Source: Hymenobacter nivis (GTDB taxonomy: Bacteria > Bacteroidota > Bacteroidia > Cytophagales > Hymenobacteraceae). From it: 64,000 nt of DNA. The stretch spans positions 2,356,001-2,420,000 of the forward strand of contig NZ_CP029145.1 in assembly GCF_003149515.1 (NCBI RefSeq). Direction: 5' to 3'. Shown piece by piece: positions 8,688 to 16,257 of this stretch. The first letter of the stretch is position 1; every line of letters starts with the position of its first letter. The notes under the pieces are model-generated. The model was not told the origin of the DNA. It searched no databases and saw only the letters and a list, made by a program, of their open reading frames with translations. Made by a program: the position numbers and the translations under genes.

Positions 8688-9071
8688 GTGCGCTACCCGA
8701 CAATCCTCAAGGCGCAAGCGGCTTCGGTAGCCAGCACAGCCATCGATTTTATGGTCACCATCGGCTGCGTGGAGGGGCTGCACGCCTGGTACCTGCTAGC
8801 CACCGTGCTGGGCAACGCGGCCGGCGGCACCACCAACTTCTACCTCGGCCGGCACTATGTTTTTAGGGCCCCGAAGCAGGGCGCGCCGGCGCAGGGCGTG
8901 CGGTACTTTATTGTGTGGCTGGGCAGTATGGCATTGAACGCCGCTGGGGTTTGTCTGTTTACCCAGCTATTGCACCTCAATTATGTGTACAGCAAAGCGG
9001 CGGTTTCCCTACTCGTGGGCGTGGGCTTCAACTATTTTTTGCAGCTGCATTTCGTTTTTAAGAAGCCATGA
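8688..9071 (+). CDS. GtrA-like four-helix membrane protein
   Basis: 127 aa with about four hydrophobic helices. NFYLGRHYVF and the later NYFLQLHFVF are the two copies of the GtrA family signature (N-F/Y-x3-R-x2-VF). GtrA proteins are thought to help flip lipid-linked sugars across the inner membrane. The GTG start at 8688 lies only 5 bp after the phosphatase stop, and the stop overlaps the next start by ATGA, so the gene is tightly coupled to both neighbours. Its place among inositol-lipid genes suggests, as inference, a role in moving an inositol lipid or its precursor. Confidence 0.85.
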   Translation: MRYPTILKAQAASVASTAIDFMVTIGCVEGLHAWYLLATVLGNAAGGTTNFYLGRHYVFRAPKQGAPAQGVRYFIVWLGSMALNAAGVCLFTQLLHLNYVYSKAAVSLLVGVGFNYFLQLHFVFKKP

Positions 9072-11632
9072 ACCGTCCGTTTAACCAGCTCTGCGGTCTT
9101 GCCGTGCCTTGTTGGCTGCTGCTGCTGCTGCCGGGGGCCCCTGGGGCCCGGGCCCAAACCATTCTGCGGGGCGTGGTGACGGACGCCAAAACCAAGGAAA
9201 AGCTCCCCTTCGTGAATGTAACGGTGCCGCAGGCGGGCATCGGCACCAACACCGACCAGAACGGGCGCTTCACGCTCCAAGTACCGGCCCCGTACACGTC
9301 CTTAGCCTTCACGTACTTGGGCTACCGCACGGTCGTCAAGACCTTCGTGGCGGGCCAGGCGCAGGAAATCAACGTACAGCTGGCCACTAACGCGGCGTTG
9401 CTCAACGAAGTAGTAGTGACGGGCTCGAAGGGCCCCCGCTACAAAAACAAGGACAACCCGGCCGTGGCCCTCATCCGCCAGGTCATCGAGCACAAGGAGC
9501 AGAACCGCCCCGAAAGCTACCGCTACGTCGAGTATGAGAAGTACGAGAAGATGACCTTCTCCTTCAGCAACTTATCCGACAAGTTCAAGGACCGGAAGAT
9601 TTTCCGCAACTACCAGTTCCTGTTCAAAAAGCAGGACTCGCTGGCGGCGGGCGGGGTGAACATCCTGCCCATTTACATCGAGGAAAAGCTCGCCCGGGAG
9701 TATTACCGCAAGGACCCCGAAACGCGCAAGTCCATCGCGCTGGGCAACAAGCAGGTGGAGTTTGACAAGCATTTCATTGACAATGAGGGCCTGAGCACTT
9801 ATTTCAATCGGATGTACCAGGACATCGACATCTACGCCAACAACGTGGCGCTGCTCGGCAACCAGCTCCTGAGCCCCATTGCCAACAATGCGCCCACATT
9901 CTACCAGTTCTACATTTCCGACACGCTGCGGCAGCACGTGCCGCAGCTGGTGGAATTGAGCTTTTTCCCGCGCAACAAGGGCGACATGCTCTTTGCGGGC
10001 AAGCTCTACGTGACGCTCGACGGCAACTACGCCGTGCAGCAGGCCAACCTGTCGGTGGACAAGCGCATCAACCTGAACTTCGTCAAGCGCCTAGACGCCA
10101 ACCTCCAGTTTGCCGAAAACCCCGACAAGCGCTACCACTTGAGCAAGAGCTTTTTGGGCATCGATTTCGGCCTGTCGGAAAAAGGCTCCGGCTTCTACGG
10201 CGAGCGCACGGTGTCGTTCGATAAGTACCGCGTGAACCAGCCGGGGCCCCCGGGCGTGTACGAGGGCCCCGCGCGCGTGCCCGTGGACAGCCTGGCCCAG
10301 CGCGACCCTAATTTCTGGCAGCTGAACCGGCCCGACAGCCTCACGCAGAACGAGCGCGCCATTTACCGCAACGTCGATACGCTCCAGACCATCAAGTCGT
10401 TCCAGCGCACCCTCACGCTGTTCACATTTCTGATATCGGGCTACAAGTCGTTCGGGCCGTTCGAGGTGGGGCCCTCCAACACGTTCTACAGCTTCAACCC
10501 CGTGGAGGGCTTCCGGCTGCGCGTGGGCGGCCGTAGCACCCCCGAATTCAGCAAGCGCATCTACTTCGAAACCTACTCGGCCTACGGCTTTAAGGACGAG
10601 AAGTGGAAGTACTTTTTGAGCTCCACCTACGCCCTCAACGGTAAGTCCATCTACACGTTCCCGCAGAACTTCGTCCGGGCCAGCTTCCAGCGCGACACCC
10701 GCATTCCGGGGCAGGAGCTGGAATTTGTGCAGGAAGACAACTTCCTGCTCTCCTTCAAGCGCGGCATCAACGACCGGTACCTCTACAACGACGTGTACCG
10801 GCTCGATTACGTCCACGAGTTCAGCAACCACTTTTCCTACGCTCTGGGGTTTAGGAAGTTGCAGCAGTCGCCGGCCGGCAGTCTCTACTTCCGCAACGTG
10901 GTGGGCGACCAGCCCAACTCCGTTACTACCTTGTCCACCACGGAGTTGTCGGTGCTGCTGCGCTGGGCCCCCAAGGAGAAGTTTTACCAGGGCAAGCTCT
11001 ACCGCTCGCCCATTATTGGGCCCTACCCCATCTTCACGGTGCGGCTGGGCACGGGCATCAAGGGCTTTTTGGGGGGCGAGTACAACTACCGAAACCTAAT
11101 CGCCAACGCCACCAAGCGCTTCTACCTCTCGCAGTTGGGCCACTCCGACGTGACGCTGGAGGGAGGCTACGTGGCGGGGCAGGTGCCGTTTCCGCTGCTC
11201 GATGTGCACCGGGCCAACCAGACGTACTCGTACCAATTGAATTCGTATAATTTGATGAATTTTCTGGAGTTTTCGAGTGACCACTACGCCAGCTTATTCA
11301 TCGACCACAACTTCAACGGGTTCTTTTTCAATAAATTGCCCCTGATTAAGGCCCTCAAGCTGCGCGAAACCGCTTCGCTGAAGCTGCTCTACGGCGGCAT
11401 CCGCGCGGAGAATGATCCGTCGCAGCACCCCGCGCTCTACCAGTTTTTACGCGATGCGCAGGGACAGCCCACCACGTTCACCCTCGGCCGGCTGCCGTAC
11501 GCGGAGGCCAGCGTGGGGGTAGCCAACATTTTTAAGCTGTTCCGGCTCGACATCGTGAAGCGCCTGACGTACCTCACCAACCCGAACGTATCGGAGTGGG
11601 GCCTGCGGGGCCGCTTCAAGCTCGACTTTTAA
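9068..11632 (+). CDS. DUF5686 outer-membrane protein with CarboxypepD_reg-like domain
   Basis: 854 aa. Signal peptide about residues 1-30 (ends GARAQ). A carboxypeptidase-regulatory-like domain covers about 31-115 (TILRGVVTDAKTKEKLPFV, TDQNGRFTLQ, TYLGYRTVVKTF). A DUF5686-type body follows, rich in alternating aromatic and polar stretches as in an outer-membrane beta barrel, ending in RGRFKLDF with a C-terminal Phe. The start overlaps the GtrA-like gene by ATGA, and the next gene begins 12 bp after its stop, so it is within the inositol-lipid group. It may act at the outer membrane in export or surface display; no catalytic motif was recognised. Confidence 0.85.
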   Translation: MNRPFNQLCGLAVPCWLLLLLPGAPGARAQTILRGVVTDAKTKEKLPFVNVTVPQAGIGTNTDQNGRFTLQVPAPYTSLAFTYLGYRTVVKTFVAGQAQEINVQLATNAALLNEVVVTGSKGPRYKNKDNPAVALIRQVIEHKEQNRPESYRYVEYEKYEKMTFSFSNLSDKFKDRKIFRNYQFLFKKQDSLAAGGVNILPIYIEEKLAREYYRKDPETRKSIALGNKQVEFDKHFIDNEGLSTYFNRMYQDIDIYANNVALLGNQLLSPIANNAPTFYQFYISDTLRQHVPQLVELSFFPRNKGDMLFAGKLYVTLDGNYAVQQANLSVDKRINLNFVKRLDANLQFAENPDKRYHLSKSFLGIDFGLSEKGSGFYGERTVSFDKYRVNQPGPPGVYEGPARVPVDSLAQRDPNFWQLNRPDSLTQNERAIYRNVDTLQTIKSFQRTLTLFTFLISGYKSFGPFEVGPSNTFYSFNPVEGFRLRVGGRSTPEFSKRIYFETYSAYGFKDEKWKYFLSSTYALNGKSIYTFPQNFVRASFQRDTRIPGQELEFVQEDNFLLSFKRGINDRYLYNDVYRLDYVHEFSNHFSYALGFRKLQQSPAGSLYFRNVVGDQPNSVTTLSTTELSVLLRWAPKEKFYQGKLYRSPIIGPYPIFTVRLGTGIKGFLGGEYNYRNLIANATKRFYLSQLGHSDVTLEGGYVAGQVPFPLLDVHRANQTYSYQLNSYNLMNFLEFSSDHYASLFIDHNFNGFFFNKLPLIKALKLRETASLKLLYGGIRAENDPSQHPALYQFLRDAQGQPTTFTLGRLPYAEASVGVANIFKLFRLDIVKRLTYLTNPNVSEWGLRGRFKLDF

Positions 11633-11644
11633 TCCCTTGACTGC

Positions 11645-12937
11645 ATGACTTTTGACGCCTTACGCACCGCCCTGCAAACCGGGATTTACACCGTCATCAA
11701 CCCGTTTGTTCGCCTGCTCATCAAAATCGGCTTCACGCCCAACGGCGTGACCCTGACGGGATTGATTCTGAACGTGGGCGTGGCCGCGGTATTCATCATC
11801 GGCGCCGAGGAGGGCAACCGGGGCGATTTGCGCTACGTGGGCTGGGGCGGGGCCCTGATTCTGTTCGCCGGCCTTTTCGACATGCTCGACGGGCAGGTGG
11901 CACGGCTGGGCAACATGAAAAGCGAGTACGGCGCCATGTTCGACTCGGTGCTGGACCGCTATAGCGAGCTGTTCACCTTCCTCGGCATCTGCTACTACCT
12001 GGTGGCGCATCACTATTTGCTGGGGTCGCTCTTCACGTTCATCGCCCTCATCGGCTCGATGATGGTGAGCTACACGCGGGCCCGGGCCGAGGGCCTGGGC
12101 GTGGAGTGCAAGGGCGGCCTGATGCAGCGGCCCGAACGGGTCGTGCTCATGGGCGTCAGCGCATTGGCCTGCGGCCTCGCCTCGGCGGTGCTGGGCGGCG
12201 ACTACAAGCTGTTCGTGCCCGGCGTACCGTTCCACGTCTTCGAAACCATGTCCATCCTCACCTTCCCGCTCACCGTGCTGGCCGTGCTGTCCAACATCAC
12301 CGCCGTGTCGCGGCTGCTGCAAGCCAAACGGGCCTTCGAGCTGCGGGCTGCCCCGGCGGGGCCCCTGCCCGCGCCCGCTAAAAAGGTGGCCGCGCCGGCC
12401 GCGGCTGCGGTGCTGGCCGTGGCGCTGTGCCTGGCCAACCCGTCGCTGGCGGGGCCCCAGGAGCCGCGCATGGCGTTCCCGACGCCCAGCGGCGTGGCCA
12501 ACCAGCTGTTTTACTTGCAGCGCGAGCCCAACACCAACACCGTCATCTACCAGCTCAACGTGGACGGCGCGGGCCAGCTCGATGAGGAAGAGCCCATCAA
12601 CGTGTTCTGGATTCGCTACCCCGAGGGCGGGCAGCGCAAAGCCCTGAACTTCATCCAGCGCAAATTTGCCTACGGCCTCAGCGCCAAGCGCGTGGGGCCT
12701 AACAAGTTCGAGCTGAAATTTGCCGCCTACGACAAGGTACCTTTCTACCTGATGAAATCCGGCGCGGACAACGCCTACCACGTGTTTACGCGCGTGGCCA
12801 ACCAGCAAATTGCCCTCACGCGCGTGTACCTGCACATCGAGGGCGGCACGTTTTGGGTGCCCAACGTTAAATACATCGAATTCAAGGGCTGGAACGCGGC
12901 CACCCGCGAGCCCACCGTGGCCCGGGTGGACGTGTAG
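11645..12937 (+). CDS. CDP-alcohol phosphatidyltransferase fused to DUF4833-like domain (likely phosphatidylinositol-phosphate synthase)
   Basis: 430 aa. Residues 1 to about 230 form a multi-pass CDP-alcohol phosphatidyltransferase with the complete signature D79-x2-D82-G83-x2-A86-R87-x8-G96-x3-D100-x3-D104. This enzyme would join CDP-diacylglycerol to inositol-phosphate (or inositol), releasing CMP at the inner membrane. A linker of Pro, Ala and Lys leads to a hydrophobic stretch (AAAAVLAVALCLANPSLAG) that looks like an embedded signal peptide. Residues about 270-430 (NQLFYLQREPNTNTVIYQLN, INVFWIRYPEGG, VYLHIEGGTFWVPNVKYIEF) resemble DUF4833, from memory. The C-terminal part is probably periplasmic. 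The fusion ties a domain of unknown function to inositol-lipid synthesis. Confidence 0.87.
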   Translation: MTFDALRTALQTGIYTVINPFVRLLIKIGFTPNGVTLTGLILNVGVAAVFIIGAEEGNRGDLRYVGWGGALILFAGLFDMLDGQVARLGNMKSEYGAMFDSVLDRYSELFTFLGICYYLVAHHYLLGSLFTFIALIGSMMVSYTRARAEGLGVECKGGLMQRPERVVLMGVSALACGLASAVLGGDYKLFVPGVPFHVFETMSILTFPLTVLAVLSNITAVSRLLQAKRAFELRAAPAGPLPAPAKKVAAPAAAAVLAVALCLANPSLAGPQEPRMAFPTPSGVANQLFYLQREPNTNTVIYQLNVDGAGQLDEEEPINVFWIRYPEGGQRKALNFIQRKFAYGLSAKRVGPNKFELKFAAYDKVPFYLMKSGADNAYHVFTRVANQQIALTRVYLHIEGGTFWVPNVKYIEFKGWNAATREPTVARVDV

Positions 12938-12972
12938 TGCGGCTGTAGAGTGGTTTCGGAATCAGTGAATGC

Positions 12973-13055
12973 AGGGGCGGGGCTTGCCCCCGCCCGGACG
13001 TACGCGCCAAACCAGCGGTTCTGTGCAACGACGGGCGGGGGCAAGCCCCGCCCCT
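12973..13055. repeat. Very GC-rich long hairpin
   Basis: Perfect 24-bp complementary arms at 12973-12996 and 13032-13055, made almost only of G and C, around a 35-base loop. It lies between the phosphatidyltransferase gene and the PAP2 gene. No T run follows, so it is not a classical terminator. It may belong to another dispersed repeat family. Confidence 0.75.
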
Positions 13056-13144
13056 ACAGCGTTCAAATTATACGCCACCCCCAAAACTGCCCCAGGTTAA
13101 TAAAACTGCTTTAGCCCCCTACCCAGGGCCCTATTTTTTCCCAT

Positions 13145-14086
13145 ATGCTCCAACTATCACCAGGGCCGACGCGCCGCCTAGGAGCCCTGCTCGTGCCGGC
13201 GCTGTCGCTTGTCTACCTGCTGCTTTCCTACGTGCTGATTGGCTTCCGGCCCGAGCAGCTGGTACTGGTGGGGCTGTGCAACGCCTGCTACTTCCTCTCA
13301 GCTACGACGCGCCGGTTCATCACCGGGTTTTCCATTTTTGTGGTGTTCTGGGTGCTCTACGACTACCTGCGGGCCTTCCCCAACTATACCTTCCGGGCCG
13401 TGGACGTGGCGCCCCTCTACCACGCTGAAAAGGCGCTGTTCGGCATCGGCTACCGCGGCCAGCTCCTCACGCCCAACGAGTTCTGGCTGCGCCACCATAC
13501 CGCGTTTCTGGACGTGCTGTGCGGCTTTTTTTACCTGTGCTGGGTGCCCATTCCGCTGGGTTTTGCCGGCTACCTGTTCTTCCGCAACCGCCGGCTGTTC
13601 TTTGAGTTTTCCCTTACCTTTCTGCTGGTCAACCTCCTGGGCTTTGTGGTGTACTACCTGCACCCGGCCGCGCCACCGTGGTATGTGCAGCAGCACGGCC
13701 TGGCATTCCAGCCGCTGGCGATGGGCAGCACGGCGGGCCTGGCCCGATTCGACAGCTTTTTTGGGGTGAGCATCTTCAAGTCCATCTACACCAAAAATGC
13801 CAACGTTTTCGCGGCCATGCCCTCGCTACACTCCGCCTACCCGGTCATCGTACTGTTTTATGCGGTGAAGAACCGCTCGGGCTTCTTCAACCTGCTGTTC
13901 TTCAGCATCATGCTGGGCATCTGGTTTGCGGCGGTGTACACCAGCCACCACTACGTGCTGGACGTGCTGGCTGGCATTGCCACGGCCCTGGTGGGCATTG
14001 GCCTGCTGCGGCTGCTGCTGGCCAAAAGCGCAGCGTTCAACGGCTTTTTGGCCGCTTGCATGCGGGCCACGGCGCCGGCCGCGTAG
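13145..14086 (+). CDS. PAP2/Aur1-like membrane enzyme (likely inositol-phosphoceramide synthase)
   Basis: 313-aa polytopic membrane protein. It shows PAP2 superfamily motifs 2 and 3: PSLHSA with H229, and SHHYVLDVLAG with H269 and D273, the catalytic His and Asp of this fold. KSIYTKNANVFAAMPSLHSA and FVVYYLHPAAPPWYV recall the Aur1/inositolphosphotransferase subfamily (PAP2_3) rather than soluble phosphatases. In this family the enzyme moves phosphoinositol from phosphatidylinositol to ceramide. Together with MIPS, the PgpA-like and the phosphatidyltransferase genes just upstream, this supports inositol-phosphoceramide synthesis. A plain lipid phosphatase is the alternative. A gap of 207 bp with a large hairpin separates it from the preceding gene, so it may have its own promoter. 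Confidence 0.85.
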   Translation: MLQLSPGPTRRLGALLVPALSLVYLLLSYVLIGFRPEQLVLVGLCNACYFLSATTRRFITGFSIFVVFWVLYDYLRAFPNYTFRAVDVAPLYHAEKALFGIGYRGQLLTPNEFWLRHHTAFLDVLCGFFYLCWVPIPLGFAGYLFFRNRRLFFEFSLTFLLVNLLGFVVYYLHPAAPPWYVQQHGLAFQPLAMGSTAGLARFDSFFGVSIFKSIYTKNANVFAAMPSLHSAYPVIVLFYAVKNRSGFFNLLFFSIMLGIWFAAVYTSHHYVLDVLAGIATALVGIGLLRLLLAKSAAFNGFLAACMRATAPAA

Positions 14087-14200
14087 GGCCCCCGGGGCCC
14101 CACCGGCCGGCGCGGGGCGTGGGAATTGAGCCCGGCCGCCGCACCTTGCGGCGCCGGTTCGCGTTAAAGCAGCTGGCTTCGTTCCACCCATTAGCACAAA

Positions 14201-14208
14201 TACTTTTG
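14201..14208 (+). promoter_or_regulatory. Possible Bacteroidota -7 box (TAnnTTTG)
   Basis: TACTTTTG fits the TAnnTTTG consensus 59 bp before the GNAT-nitrilase start, in the 180-bp gap after the PAP2 gene. No exact TTG was seen at the -33 distance. Confidence 0.35.
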
Positions 14209-14266
14209 GGGCCCCGGCCAATCTGGTTGTTCGGGCCCCGTTCATGCATTTTTCCAATTAATTTTT

Positions 14267-15970
14267 ATGGCTGTTATTTCCAACGGCAAAGCCACACCCG
14301 GCGGCACCCACCACAAGAAAATCGGCAAGCCCGTGCTCGACGAGCGCCTGACGCCCACCGCCATTCCGGCCCACAAGCTGGTGCTGCGCCAATTGCGCCG
14401 CTCCGATTTCAAGGCCATCAAGGTCATCATGGACAAGGTGTACTCCGGCATGGAGGGCGCCTGGGCGGCCGATGAGTTTGCCGCGCTGCTGCGCAAGTTT
14501 CCGGAGGGCCAGATTGGCATCGAGGACAACGGCACGCTGATTGCCGCCGCCCTGGCCATCATTGTGGATTACAGCAAGTTCGGCGACAAGCACACCTACG
14601 CCAAGATTACCGGCAATGGCAAGTTCGACACCCACGACGAGGAGGGCGACACGCTCTACGGCGTGGACGTGTTCGTGGACCCCGAGTACCGCAACCTGCG
14701 CCTGGGCCGCCGCCTCTACGACGCCCGCAAGGAGCTGTGCGAGAATCTAAACCTGCGCGCAATGGTGGCAGGGGGCCGCATTCCAGGCTATGCCGCCTAC
14801 GCCAATGAGATGACGCCCGCCAAGTACGTGGAGATGGTGCGCAACATGGAAATCAAGGACCCCATCCTCACCTTCCAGCTCTCGAACGACTTCTACGTCC
14901 GCAAAATCATCCGCGGCTATTTGCCCTACGACTCGGAATCAAAGGCGTACGCCACGCTGCTGGAGTGGATCAACGTGTACTACGACGAGGATTTCGATAA
15001 GCTCATCGGCAATACGAAGTCCAACGTGCGCATCGGCATCGTGCAGTGGCAGATGCGCGCCACGGCCAGCCTGGAGGATTTCTACCAACAAATCGAGTTT
15101 TTCGTGGACACGGTGAGCGGCTACAAGGCCGACTGCGTGCTGTTCCCCGAGTTCTTCAACGCCCCGATGATGGCCCTCACCAACGAGGAATCGGCGTCGG
15201 CGGCCATCCGCGGCATGGCGGCCTTCACCGAGCCCATTAAGGTGCGCATGATGGAGCTGGCCGTGAGCCACAACATCAACGTGATTGCTGGCTCGATGCC
15301 AGTATACGAGGACGGCAAGCTCTACAACGTGAGCTACTTATGCCGCCGCGACGGCACCGTGGACGAGCAGTACAAGCTGCACGTGACGCCCGACGAGGCC
15401 AGCTATTGGGGCATGCGCGGCGGCGACAAGCTGAAGTGCTTCGACACGGATTTTGGCAAAATCGGCATCCTCGTGTGCTACGATGTGGAGTTTCCGGAGC
15501 TGAGCCGCCTACTGAGCGACGAGGGCATGAAAATTCTGTTCGTGCCCTTCTGGACCGACACCAAGAACTCGTACCAGCGCGTGCGCATCTGCGCCCAGGC
15601 CCGGGCCATTGAGAACGAGTGCTACGTGGCCATCACTGGCTCGGTGGGTAACCTGCCGCGCGTCGAGAACATGGACATCCAGTACTCGCAGTCGGCCGTG
15701 TTCAGCCCCAGCGACTTTGCGTTTCCGCACGACGCCATCGTGGCCGAGGCTACCCCGAACACGGAGATGACCCTCATTGCCGACCTCGACCTGGACTTGC
15801 TTAAAGACCTGAACACCAGCGGCGCCGTGCGCAACCTACGCGACCGCCGCAAAGATTTGTTCTCGCTGAGCTGGAGCAAGAAGGCCACTGAGCGCGACGA
15901 AGAGCTGCTTGCCCAGGGCGAGGAGCGGGCCCCCAAAACCAGCCGCCGCCGGGCTGTAGCCGCCGGCTAA
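14267..15970 (+). CDS. GNAT acetyltransferase / nitrilase-family amidohydrolase fusion
   Basis: 567 aa with two enzymatic domains. The N-terminal GNAT acyltransferase spans about residues 35-200 and includes YGVDVFVDPEYRNLRLGRRL, with an RxxGxG/A-type acetyl-CoA loop in the form RNLRLGRR. The C-terminal carbon-nitrogen hydrolase spans about 245-530. Its catalytic triad is complete: E295 in LFPEFF, K370 in YKLHVTPDE and C404 in LVCYDVEFPE. It should hydrolyse or condense an amide, perhaps one made by the GNAT half. The architecture is that of Bacillus YhcX-type proteins. The substrate is unknown. The gene is flanked by a possible promoter upstream and a palindromic repeat downstream, so it is probably monocistronic. 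Confidence 0.92.
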   Translation: MAVISNGKATPGGTHHKKIGKPVLDERLTPTAIPAHKLVLRQLRRSDFKAIKVIMDKVYSGMEGAWAADEFAALLRKFPEGQIGIEDNGTLIAAALAIIVDYSKFGDKHTYAKITGNGKFDTHDEEGDTLYGVDVFVDPEYRNLRLGRRLYDARKELCENLNLRAMVAGGRIPGYAAYANEMTPAKYVEMVRNMEIKDPILTFQLSNDFYVRKIIRGYLPYDSESKAYATLLEWINVYYDEDFDKLIGNTKSNVRIGIVQWQMRATASLEDFYQQIEFFVDTVSGYKADCVLFPEFFNAPMMALTNEESASAAIRGMAAFTEPIKVRMMELAVSHNINVIAGSMPVYEDGKLYNVSYLCRRDGTVDEQYKLHVTPDEASYWGMRGGDKLKCFDTDFGKIGILVCYDVEFPELSRLLSDEGMKILFVPFWTDTKNSYQRVRICAQARAIENECYVAITGSVGNLPRVENMDIQYSQSAVFSPSDFAFPHDAIVAEATPNTEMTLIADLDLDLLKDLNTSGAVRNLRDRRKDLFSLSWSKKATERDEELLAQGEERAPKTSRRRAVAAG

Positions 15971-16003
15971 ACCCGGGGCCCTGCTAAAAGCAGCTGCACC
16001 AAG

Positions 16004-16115
16004 GCCGTCATGCTCATCTGGCGTCCACCTGTCGAAGCATCTCTACTGCGTAAGTAATCATTTACTGCTGCGGAAGAGGTGCTTCGACAGGCGAACGCCA
16101 GATGAGCATGACGGC
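16004..16115. repeat. Nested palindromic repeat, copy e
   Basis: The outer arms are near-perfect: GCCGTCATGCTCATCTGGCG (from 16004) pairs with CGCCAGATGAGCATGACGGC (ending 16115). The middle arms CTGTCGAAGCA and TGCTTCGACAG also pair. It lies in the 287-bp gap before the GntP gene; nothing else was recognised in that gap. Confidence 0.85.
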
Positions 16116-16257
16116 TTTGGCGTGCCATGGGGCCCCACCGCGTACGGTGGGCAGAATCTGCGCAACAAGCCCGCCGGCTCCTACCTTCACCCCCCACAAC
16201 CGCCGCCGGGGGTCCCGGGCCCAGGCGGTTTTTCCCGTCCTCGCCGCGGCCGCCCGT

